From an uncultured Microbacteriaceae bacterium (GTDB lineage Bacteria > Actinomycetota > Actinomycetes > Actinomycetales > Microbacteriaceae): a stretch of 44,778 nt of DNA. Location of the stretch: contig CAMLMQ010000003.1 of assembly GCA_946481135.1 (NCBI GenBank), positions 1 through 44,778 on the forward strand. The letters are read 5' to 3'. Shown piece after piece: positions 38,390 to 44,778 of the stretch; positions within the stretch are counted from its first letter, which is position 1, and each line of letters starts with the position of its first letter. The notes below the pieces were generated by a model. That model was not told where the DNA came from. It did no database searches and saw only the letters and a program-made list of their open reading frames with translations. The position numbers and the translations under genes were made by a program.

Positions 38390-39415
38390 ATGCCGGTGCC
38401 GAAACGCGCGACCCTCGCCGACGTCGCCCGCTTGGCCGGCCTCTCCCCCACGTCGGCGTCGATGATCCTCAACGGCCGCCCCAACACGCGGCTCTCGCAG
38501 GATGCGCACGACCGCGTGCACGCCGCGGCGCGCGAGCTCGGCTACCGCCCCAACGTCGCGGCGCGAGGCCTGCGCACCGAGAAGACCCTCACGATCGGCT
38601 TCATCACCGACGTCGTCGCCACGACCCGTTTCGCGAGCGGCCTCATCCGCGGAGCCCTCCAGGGCGCCGAGGAGGCCAACCACGTCATGCTCGTGCTCGA
38701 GACCGGCGGCGACCCCGAGCGCGAGGCCGAAGCCGTCGCGGCGGTGCTCGACCGGCAGGTCGACGGCATCATCTTCGCGAGCATGCGCGCCCGCGAGTTC
38801 TACGTGCCCGAGATCCCCGCGGGCACCGGCATCGTCATGCTCAACGCCACCAACGCCCGCTTCCCGACGAGCGTGCTGCCCGACGAGTACGCGGGCGGGC
38901 GCCTCGCCGTCGAGCTTCTCGTCGACGCCGGGCATCGTTCGATCGCCCTGCTCGGCTCGAGCGACGAGGTCGAACGCAACCCCTCCGCCTCCGCGACGGT
39001 CGCGCGGCGCTTCGCCGGCATCCGCGACGCCATGCGCGAGCACGGGCTGACCTTCGTCGACGAGCTGCCCGTCGACCTCTACCGGTGGGAGCCCGACGAG
39101 GGCTACACCGCGACCCGCGCCCTGCTCGAACGCCGCTCCGACGTCGGCGCGCTGCTGTGCATGAACGACCGCCTCGCCTTCGGCGCCTACCAGGCGCTCA
39201 CCGACCTCGGCCTGGCGGTGCCGCGAGACGTCTCCGTCGTCTCGTTCGACAACGACGAACTCGCCGCCTACCTGCGGCCGGGGCTCACGACGATCGCCCT
39301 GCCCCACGAGGCGATGGGGCGGCGAGCCGTCGAGATCCTGCTCGCCGACCCGGGGCGGGGGGAGACGCTCGTCGAGATGCCCGCCGTCGTGCGGGACTCG
39401 ATCGCGGGGGTGTGA
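38390..39415 (+). CDS. LacI family transcriptional regulator
   Basis: The product is 341 residues from the ATG at 38390 with an AGAGAGGGG ribosome-binding site. The N-terminal HTH and hinge are complete: RATLADVARLAGLSPTSASM, SQDAHDRVHAAARELGYRPN and VAARGLRT. The periplasmic-binding-protein-like core shows LTIGFITDVVATTRFASGLI, VDGIIFASMR, LPDEYAGGRLAVELLVDAGH and FDNDELAAYLRPGLTTIALP. It should bind the two GCTAAA/TTTAGC palindromes at 35,960 and 38,295 and respond to a sugar carried by the adjacent transporter. It is divergent from the GH32-like/serine hydrolase operon. Confidence 0.93.
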   Translation: MPVPKRATLADVARLAGLSPTSASMILNGRPNTRLSQDAHDRVHAAARELGYRPNVAARGLRTEKTLTIGFITDVVATTRFASGLIRGALQGAEEANHVMLVLETGGDPEREAEAVAAVLDRQVDGIIFASMRAREFYVPEIPAGTGIVMLNATNARFPTSVLPDEYAGGRLAVELLVDAGHRSIALLGSSDEVERNPSASATVARRFAGIRDAMREHGLTFVDELPVDLYRWEPDEGYTATRALLERRSDVGALLCMNDRLAFGAYQALTDLGLAVPRDVSVVSFDNDELAAYLRPGLTTIALPHEAMGRRAVEILLADPGRGETLVEMPAVVRDSIAGV

Positions 39416-39422
39416 AGTATGC

Positions 39423-39448
39423 GCTCCGGCAGGGGCGGGGCCGGGAGC
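39423..39448 (+). terminator. GC-rich hairpin after the LacI-family gene
   Basis: GCTCCGGC (39423-39430) can pair with GCCGGGAGC (39440-39448) with one bulged G. It starts 8 bases after the stop codon of the regulator gene. There is no U-run, as often in actinobacteria, so termination is only probable. The rest of the gap to 39612 (about 165 bases) holds no gene that I can support; it marks the transition to the less GC-rich DNA. Confidence 0.4.
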
Positions 39449-39612
39449 CACGCGAGCGGGTGGCAGGGGGGGGCTCGTTCGGCACGCCAGGACAACGACG
39501 AATGTAACCGGGCGAGTGACGTCGCGTAGCGGTCGGCGTAGGCGCCGAAAGGGACTCCGGCCTTGCGCGACGCCGCGCTTCAGCGGCTTCGACTTCGGAG
39601 ACCGCATGCCTC

Positions 39613-42501
39613 TCAATCTGGTTCTCGAGCCGCGCGTCGCGGGCCAGCGAGCGCGGTGATCACGCGGGAGTCAGAGCCCACTTCGCGACGTTCCACTGTG
39701 GTCTGCAGAAGTTGGCGCAACCACATCGCTGCCTCCACCTGATCCTGGTTCATCGTGCGCGTCACGGTCACGACCGCGCATTCGATTCGGAAATTCGCTA
39801 AGAGGTGCCGAAAAGAGACAGCTTCTTGGATGGGTACCTGAACGTTACTTCGCTGCATTAGCGAATCGGTGAGCTTTAGAGTCCAGCTGTACTTTCGCCT
39901 GCGGAGCAGCTCTATCAGCTCGGACACGTTCTGTGAATCGTCTTCCTGAAGTTCTGATTGATCCAACGCGGCGTCGACCAACTCACCCAAGTTCTCCGGG
40001 TACGGCGGGCCAGACTGCTGAATCGCCAATGCTGTGCTCAGCTTCTCGCGAGCCGTTTCCCCGAGTGCACCCCAGCGAGTCGACAAGCGAGCCATGTGTC
40101 CGGCCGCCACCCAAGCGGACAGTCGAGACGGGCCAGCACTATCGGCGCAGGCCTCCGCCAAGGCACCCACGACCATTCGACGAGCGATCTCATCGTCGTC
40201 CAACCCCACGCGATCGAGCAGCCGAGCGAGGCGAACAAGATCCTGACTCGGCCAACGCTTAAGGACCCCCAATGCGTGCGCGAGTAGCGTGCGTCGATAG
40301 GCCGGGAGCGCGATCGCTAGGTCGTCCTCCAGAAGGTCGAGCGCGAGACGTTCGCCAAAGCCGAGAAGTGATGCGCTCGGGAAGGGCTCGGCGTCCAATG
40401 CCCGCAGCACGCCGATGAGGCCATCTCGCATATACGGCGAAGTGCCGAAGATGCGCCCCGCGGCAAGTAGCCACACGTATCGCCAATGAGCTGAAGGCCC
40501 CAACGGCTTGAGTCGGTCTAGTACTTCCTCTGGCGGCCCGGTCGTGACGGCCCGGGCAGCCATGAACTCTTGCAGGCTTCTCACCTCGAAGCCGATTTGT
40601 CCCCCTCGTACACCCACCAAGAGCACGACGCGGTCTGTCGCTGCCTTCATCAATTCCTGCGCGAGGGAGTCCACGGCATCTGGCGGATGGCCGTTCTCAA
40701 CCAGGCGTTCCACGACAATTTCCTGAAGCTGTCCCAGTTCGAGACTAGCCTCGGCCTCTCCGAACTGCTCGCCCTGAATTTGAAGCAGCAGTCCAGCCTG
40801 GTCGTGGATGAAGTCGATATCCTCGCGAAATGTATTCAAGAGCTTACTCAGATTTCCGGGTTTTCCGGTTTCGCGCGCGTAGATCGTGTCGTAATACAGC
40901 GCAAATAGCGCGTGACGCGATTGCGGGGCGCGATTGTGCTTCTCAAGCAAGTACGTCATGATCGTCGCTTGTAGCGGCGTGGTTACCAGGCGAGCGGTCG
41001 TAGGCTCGCGCACAGCTACCGCAAACCGTGATTGAATTGCGCGAACCATATCAGGATCACCGGAGTGTCGGATTTCGGTTATCCTGTTCGCGTACGCAAT
41101 ACTCTCGTGCTCGCGGAGCGCTCGCAGTTCGAGGGTCTGTGGTTGAAAAGCGCCAAACTCTCCGTTGTAGCCCTGCGGCCGGGTCGTTGCCAGAAGTAGC
41201 GAGTCGCAACCATGCCCGTTGATTTCGACCACGAAGCCCGAGATCGCCTTGACAACATCGTCGCGAGCGTCAGCTGACGGAACCTCGTCGAGGCCGTCAA
41301 ACACGATGAGGTTGGGCCATGACTTCAACCAGCCGAGCATCGCTTTCGGGCTAGGCGAGTCTCCCTCGACCTGCACTTGAGTTGCGATGTATGACGTAAC
41401 GCTTCGCGCACCGGGTTCACTCAGATGATCCGAGAGCTTTGCCAGATCAATGTAGACGGGCCAACGCTTATTGTTTGGGGGCGGCAGGCGGAGACGACTG
41501 AGGCTCGTCCTGAACTGCGTGAGCGCGAGATCAGCTTCGGGACCGAGCGACGCCCCGCCCTCGAGGTCGATGAGAGCCGATCGATAGGTCTGGCAAACGA
41601 GTTGCGCGAGAGTGCTCTTCCCCTGCCCGGGTCCGCCGACTACGACGATTCCCTGCTGAACAGTCCCACGCTCTGTTGGCTTCAGGCTTTGATCTCCCTG
41701 TGCCAATACATGGGCAACAACTTGCACTTCAGTGCGGGTAATCCCATCGTCAATCTCCGCTGGCAGGTCGATCGCCGCATCGCCCAGGAGAAGCTTCTGG
41801 CTTCCATCGAACCCCGACTCGCCCAGCCTGATCCACTGCTTGGCGATGAGTTCCGTGCCTGCGTGCACACGCAGATGTGTAGCGAGATCGTCGAGCCCCG
41901 GCCCCGACACAAATCGATGCAACTGTTCGAGGACGTCACCGGTCGTCAAGAATCCTCCATACGTCTGACGTACCCGAGGATGTTGGTCAAGAAACCTGCA
42001 AAGCGTGTCGTAGTGCCAGATCGCCACGTCGCGAACGCCGATCGCAGAGCTCTCCCTGCGCAATACATCTAGAGCGTTGTCGACGCCCTGGTCAGCCCCG
42101 GGGGACAGACGGACGTTGGTGACGAGCAGGAAATACTTAGGGCGAAGCTTCCGATTGAGTTCACCATTAGCGCGTGGCCGCCAATACTTGAGTTCGTCGC
42201 GGATAGCCTTGATGAGCCACTGCAGGTTGTCTTTGGGACTGCTTGGACCGACGCGGTACTTTGCCTGAATCACGCCGTACCCGTCCCATTGCTCATCCTC
42301 GCCTTGAGGAAAAGGCACAGGGCCGTCGAACGTGGCCTCTCTTCCGCCGTCCGGACCGTCCCCGAAGACCTTGACCCCGTTCCCAAGCTCCGCCATCGCG
42401 AGAGCCTGCGTGAGGTGTTCGAACTCTCGCCAACCAAGTCGACTCAGGTCGTAATCCAACTGCCGCACTCCTGACCTTGTACGCGGCCGGCCGCCCGGCA
42501 T
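39613..42501 (-). CDS. Restriction endonuclease-like/NACHT NTPase fusion (candidate antiphage STAND protein)
   Basis: The product is 962 residues from the ATG at 42501; a GTG at 42468 with an AAGGTCAGGA site is a good alternative. Residues about 15-130 form a PD-(D/E)XK Mrr-like nuclease domain: WREFEHLTQAL (Glu), GDGPDGGREA (Asp51) and VIQAKYR, where Gln79-x-Lys81 replaces ExK as in Mrr proteins. A NACHT ATPase follows: Walker A GGPGQGKST (289-297), Walker B LIVFDGLDEV (398-407) and the sensor-like ATTRPQG (438-444). The C-terminal 400 residues are helical and repeat-like, a possible ligand sensor. At under 1,000 residues it is shorter than classical Avs proteins. Codon use is foreign. Family function as phage defence is known; this member is untested. 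Confidence 0.85.
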   Translation of the reverse strand: MPGGRPRTRSGVRQLDYDLSRLGWREFEHLTQALAMAELGNGVKVFGDGPDGGREATFDGPVPFPQGEDEQWDGYGVIQAKYRVGPSSPKDNLQWLIKAIRDELKYWRPRANGELNRKLRPKYFLLVTNVRLSPGADQGVDNALDVLRRESSAIGVRDVAIWHYDTLCRFLDQHPRVRQTYGGFLTTGDVLEQLHRFVSGPGLDDLATHLRVHAGTELIAKQWIRLGESGFDGSQKLLLGDAAIDLPAEIDDGITRTEVQVVAHVLAQGDQSLKPTERGTVQQGIVVVGGPGQGKSTLAQLVCQTYRSALIDLEGGASLGPEADLALTQFRTSLSRLRLPPPNNKRWPVYIDLAKLSDHLSEPGARSVTSYIATQVQVEGDSPSPKAMLGWLKSWPNLIVFDGLDEVPSADARDDVVKAISGFVVEINGHGCDSLLLATTRPQGYNGEFGAFQPQTLELRALREHESIAYANRITEIRHSGDPDMVRAIQSRFAVAVREPTTARLVTTPLQATIMTYLLEKHNRAPQSRHALFALYYDTIYARETGKPGNLSKLLNTFREDIDFIHDQAGLLLQIQGEQFGEAEASLELGQLQEIVVERLVENGHPPDAVDSLAQELMKAATDRVVLLVGVRGGQIGFEVRSLQEFMAARAVTTGPPEEVLDRLKPLGPSAHWRYVWLLAAGRIFGTSPYMRDGLIGVLRALDAEPFPSASLLGFGERLALDLLEDDLAIALPAYRRTLLAHALGVLKRWPSQDLVRLARLLDRVGLDDDEIARRMVVGALAEACADSAGPSRLSAWVAAGHMARLSTRWGALGETAREKLSTALAIQQSGPPYPENLGELVDAALDQSELQEDDSQNVSELIELLRRRKYSWTLKLTDSLMQRSNVQVPIQEAVSFRHLLANFRIECAVVTVTRTMNQDQVEAAMWLRQLLQTTVERREVGSDSRVITALAGPRRAAREPD

Positions 42502-42722
42502 CCGTCACGATACCGCCGCTAGTCCCTCAGCCCGCAAGGTCGATGAATCTCGGCGAGCGGAAGCCGAGTAGACAGGCCGCCCCTCAGCCGCCTCAGCCGC
42601 TAGATTGCAGCGAAGCGGCATCCGCTATCGGACATCGACGTCTTCGGCTACCGCGCTCGTGTTGTCACCCGGAGTCGCCTGATAACTCCGCTACCCTCAG
42701 TCGATGCCATTCAGGAGGCAAG

Positions 42723-43691
42723 TTGACAAAGGTGGAGAAGACTGTTCGCTTCTACGACACGATCGCGATCGACGTCCGCGGTGATCGCCTCGGCGTCGAG
42801 GACGACTTCTGGTCAAGTTTGCTTTCGAACTTCGCTAGCCGGGGTCTGGCGGACCGCAGCGCAAGCATCGAAGGCGTTGACTATATCGGCCATGCAGTCA
42901 GCCCTCTGAGACCAGCTCTGCCCCACCTGCAGGTGGAGCGTATTCGAGACCTCGCAGAGCAGCTCAATGTATCGAATTTACGCAGTGGAGAGGTCGAACC
43001 CCTCGACTTTGACGACCCGAACGACCGAGTTTCAGAGCCGACGTTCATCGTTCCATTCGGCTCGTTCGGCCGAGTGGCCGTCATGAGTCCGGCGGTACAA
43101 GCCTCGCGACCAGAAACCCTCGGACGCTGGTTGACCTCAGTCCTCGATCTCGTGCCGCTCGGTTATTCGATCGAGTTCGTGCCTGTCGTCGATCCCGGGA
43201 TTCTAGAGAAGATCACTGGCGCTGACGGCGCAGTGATGTTGGAGGTGCACGTCGACGCAGGGGTTGATCTTCCCACTGGTGGGGGCGCGGTGGGGGAGGC
43301 ATTCCGCAGCGCACAGAAGCAAGAACTCGACGAGGCGCGTTTGGTCTTCCGATGGTCACTTGACCGATCGGGAGGTACGCCCGGAGTTCGGGACGCGCTT
43401 CGCCGAGGTGCGCTGTGGGTGGCGCAGCACTCCTTTAGTTCGATGGCAAAGGTGAAGCTTGCGAACGAGCACGAGGGCAAGATCGTCCGCGACGAGGAGC
43501 GAAGCATTTTCATGGACAGGATTACCAAGTCGGTCAAGTTCGAGACTCGCGCCGGTGTTCGAGCGTCTGAAGAAGCGATCCTGACTGCTATCGGCGGCGC
43601 GATTCGGGAGTTCAATCAAGGTGGGACCACCCTCGGCAGTCCCGCAGGTACGACAGGCACTGCACAGATCACGTTGTCTCGCGGCAACTGA
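42723..43691 (+). CDS. Protein of unknown function in the defence island
   Basis: About 322 residues from a TTG at 42723 that follows AGGAGG by 4 bases; GTG 42732 is the other choice. The open frame goes back to 42477 but that part is low-quality and Pro/Ala-rich, so I do not include it. I do not recognise a named domain. The N-terminus reads TVRFYDTIAIDVRGDRLGVE, the middle has VSEPTFIVPFGSFGRVAVMS and YSIEFVPVVDPGILEKITGA, and the C-terminus has SSMAKVKLANEHEGKIVRDE with EERSIFMDRITKSVKFET, a mixed alpha/beta pattern without signal or membrane segments. It is divergent from the NACHT gene (221-base gap) and 52 bases before a membrane-protein gene. Confidence 0.75.
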   Translation: MTKVEKTVRFYDTIAIDVRGDRLGVEDDFWSSLLSNFASRGLADRSASIEGVDYIGHAVSPLRPALPHLQVERIRDLAEQLNVSNLRSGEVEPLDFDDPNDRVSEPTFIVPFGSFGRVAVMSPAVQASRPETLGRWLTSVLDLVPLGYSIEFVPVVDPGILEKITGADGAVMLEVHVDAGVDLPTGGGAVGEAFRSAQKQELDEARLVFRWSLDRSGGTPGVRDALRRGALWVAQHSFSSMAKVKLANEHEGKIVRDEERSIFMDRITKSVKFETRAGVRASEEAILTAIGGAIREFNQGGTTLGSPAGTTGTAQITLSRGN

Positions 43692-43743
43692 CAACATCGG
43701 TGGTCACTCGTAACCTGCACCCCTTCTGAGATGGGATAGGGAC

Positions 43744-44319
43744 ATGAAGAGGCTTGGTGGAATGTTCGCGGACTACCCGCTCCTGGTCAGCATCCTCCTC
43801 GTTCTACTTGTGGGTGCCCACTACTGGGCGGCGCAGGTGTGGCCAGTCGTGAATGTGGCGCAGGCCCTTGCAGACAGCGAAGTACCTGACCCGCGAGACA
43901 GCTTGATGCAACTGGCCCTCGGGGTAGCAAGTGTGGCGGCGATGGTGGGAGGCTTCGCGGGCGTTGTCGTGGTGTTCGGTCTAGGCAGCGAGCACGATCG
44001 CTTCCGACTCCTTCGGTTAGCAGGCCAACGACGACTGCGCGCAAACTGGATTTCGGTTGTGCTGAGTTCTTTTGCAGGCGCCTTCGGCGCCGTGATCGCA
44101 TCGGTGGTGATCGTCGGTTTCGGGGTGCAGCCGGGAATCTGGACCCTAGAAGCCTGCTTGCTTCTCGCCGCGCATGGCGCGGTGCGCCTCACCGCGCTCC
44201 TTGCCGGACTCGCAAGAATCGTCGACGAGGGTGACCAGGACCATGAACGCAATAAGAGGGTGGTGGCCACCTCCACCTTGATCACCAACAAGAGCGCAAG
44301 CAATGATGAGGAGACCTAA
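43744..44319 (+). CDS. Four-helix membrane protein of unknown function in the defence island
   Basis: The product is 191 residues from the ATG at 43744, preceded by GATAGGGA. Four transmembrane helices are predicted near residues 12-33 (PLLVSILLVLLVGAHYWAA), 57-79, 103-125 and 130-155, with a basic loop between helices 2 and 3 (RFRLLRLAGQRRLRANW) and a polar C-terminal tail (DEGDQDHERNKRVVATS). No family is recognised. Lower GC and codon choice match the neighbouring unknown gene, and the pair may be one transcript. A small membrane protein beside an unrecognised soluble protein is compatible with an abortive-infection effector, but this is speculation. Confidence 0.75.
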   Translation: MKRLGGMFADYPLLVSILLVLLVGAHYWAAQVWPVVNVAQALADSEVPDPRDSLMQLALGVASVAAMVGGFAGVVVVFGLGSEHDRFRLLRLAGQRRLRANWISVVLSSFAGAFGAVIASVVIVGFGVQPGIWTLEACLLLAAHGAVRLTALLAGLARIVDEGDQDHERNKRVVATSTLITNKSASNDEET

Positions 44320-44382
44320 AGCGACGGCATCTACCGATGCATGGCTCGCGGCTCGCACTACCTTCCTCTCACCTCGCAGCCG

Positions 44383-44454
44383 CTCCGCCTCCAGGATTCG
44401 AACCTGGTCCTCACGGCTCCAAAGGCCGTCGTGCTGCCGTTACACCAAGGCGGA
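44383..44454 (-). tRNA. tRNA-Gln (anticodon TTG)
   Basis: 72 bases on the minus strand. The acceptor stem TCCGCCT (5' end at 44454) pairs with AGGCGGA (3' part, 44390-44384), with discriminator G at 44383. The D-arm has TGGTGTAACGGCAGCA, the anticodon stem ACGGC/GCCGT closes the loop CTTTGGA giving TTG, and the T-arm CCAGG-TTCGAAT-CCTGG is perfect. CCA is not encoded. Its 3' end faces the low-GC island, a classical integration side, but no repeat of the 3' end was seen at the far boundary. Confidence 0.95.
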
Positions 44455-44522
44455 TCGCCCCCGGCATCCCGCGGGCGCCCTCAAGCTTGCCAGCCCGGCA
44501 CCCCGGGCCGGGACCGCGCCGC

Positions 44523-44528
44523 GATAAT
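44523..44528 (+). promoter_or_regulatory. -10 element for a probable leaderless transcript of the MarR-family gene
   Basis: GATAAT ends exactly 6 bases before the ATG at 44535, the spacing that puts the transcription start on the A of the start codon. A GGAGG also lies between but only one base from the ATG, too near for a normal ribosome-binding site. Confidence 0.35.
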
Positions 44529-44534
44529 GGAGGA

Positions 44535-44778
44535 ATGCCCGCATCCGACGAGGTCGACCGCATCGTCGGCGCGTGGACGCGGGAGCGCCCCGACATCGAC
44601 TTCGCGCCGCTCCAGGTGCTGTCGAGGGTCGACCGGCTGGCCCGGCATCTCGACCGGTCGCGGCGGTCGGCGTTCACGGCATCCGGGTTGGAGCCGTGGG
44701 AGTTCGATGTGCTCGCAGCCCTCCGCCGCGCGGGCAAGCCGTATCAGCTGAGCCCGAAGGCGCTGCTGCAGCAGACCC
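44535..44778 (+). CDS. MarR-family transcriptional regulator, N-terminal part (3' end outside window)
   Basis: Only the first 81 residues are in the window. They begin MPASDEVDRIVGAWTRERPD and continue with FAPLQVLSRVDRLARHLDRS and LEPWEFDVLAALRRAGKPYQ, then LSPKALLQQT, the helices before the recognition helix of MarR proteins. The motif is typical of a Microbacteriaceae MarR-type regulator found next to tRNA-Gln. It is divergent from the tRNA by 80 bases. Ligand and targets are unknown; nearby catabolic genes need not be under its control. Confidence 0.85.
   Translation, partial: MPASDEVDRIVGAWTRERPDIDFAPLQVLSRVDRLARHLDRSRRSAFTASGLEPWEFDVLAALRRAGKPYQLSPKALLQQT

Larger units (their letters stand above)
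39420..44330. other. Small lower-GC genomic island (candidate defence island)
   Basis: From the end of the LacI-family gene to the tRNA-Gln the base composition becomes visibly richer in A and T and uses codons rare in the rest of the window. It holds the nuclease-NACHT gene and, divergently, two unrecognised genes. No integrase or transposase is present and no direct repeat of the tRNA 3' end was found, so the mode of entry is unknown. Confidence 0.6.

Noticed and set aside
39416..39612. Possible attachment-site copy of the tRNA-Gln 3' end
   Set aside because: I looked for the T-arm and acceptor sequence near the left edge of the island and found no match longer than a few bases.
42477..42722. 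Extended N-terminus for the unknown island protein
   Set aside because: The text is Pro/Ala/Gln-rich, has no start signal, and a strong AGGAGG lies just before TTG 42723.
1..44778. CRISPR arrays, transposases, integrases
   Set aside because: No regularly spaced direct repeats and no recognisable recombinase or transposase protein were seen on either strand.

Overview
The window is about 44.8 kb of very GC-rich DNA from an actinobacterium, most likely a member of the Microbacteriaceae. The support is heavy GTG/GTGA start usage, 1-4 base gene overlaps, a prs-glmU pair with a tRNA-Gln beside a divergent regulator, an AztD-type zinc lipoprotein behind a Zur-like box, and many Microbacterium-like catabolic operons. 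No rRNA, CRISPR array, transposase, integrase or clear insertion sequence was found. All gaps without a gene are shorter than 300 bases.

Region 1 (1-10,488) is a catabolic block: the end of a peptide-type ABC transporter ATPase, a small flavoprotein, a PDR/VanB-type reductase, an alpha/beta hydrolase, a cupin, an ornithine cyclodeaminase-like enzyme, a PaiB-like protein, an M20 amidohydrolase, two YtcJ-like amidohydrolases and a CaiB/BaiF CoA-transferase. It looks like uptake and hydrolysis of an N-acyl or amide-type nitrogen compound; the substrate cannot be read from sequence.

Region 2 (10,626-15,771) holds a GAF-PucR regulator followed by degradative HMG-CoA reductase, HMG-CoA lyase and an HTD2/MaoC-like hydratase in an overlapping operon, which points to mevalonate or HMG-CoA catabolism. 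Region 3 (15,743-21,824) is more housekeeping-like: ChrA, two small membrane or secreted proteins, the AztD-like lipoprotein, prs and glmU.

Region 4 (21,842-30,850) is a second CoA-dependent catabolic module. An SDR, an amidohydrolase-2, a MaoC hydratase and an acyl-CoA ligase run leftward. A divergent MarR-PaaX regulator pair is followed by a complete NitT/TauT-type importer.

Region 5 (30,890-39,415) has a hipBA toxin-antitoxin pair, then a carbohydrate ABC transporter, a serine hydrolase, a GH32-like glycosidase and a LacI regulator. Two near-identical 16-base palindromes, one upstream of the transporter operon and one in the lacI/glycosidase gap, define a local regulon.

Region 6 (about 39,600-44,330) is visibly less GC-rich. 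It carries a restriction-endonuclease-like/NACHT NTPase of 962 residues, and, divergently, an unrecognised 322-residue protein plus a four-helix membrane protein. This small island abuts a tRNA-Gln(TTG) and is the best candidate for an undescribed defence system. The window ends in a MarR-family gene. In other actinobacteria tRNA-Gln sits next to glmU; here about 22.5 kb of accessory DNA separates them.
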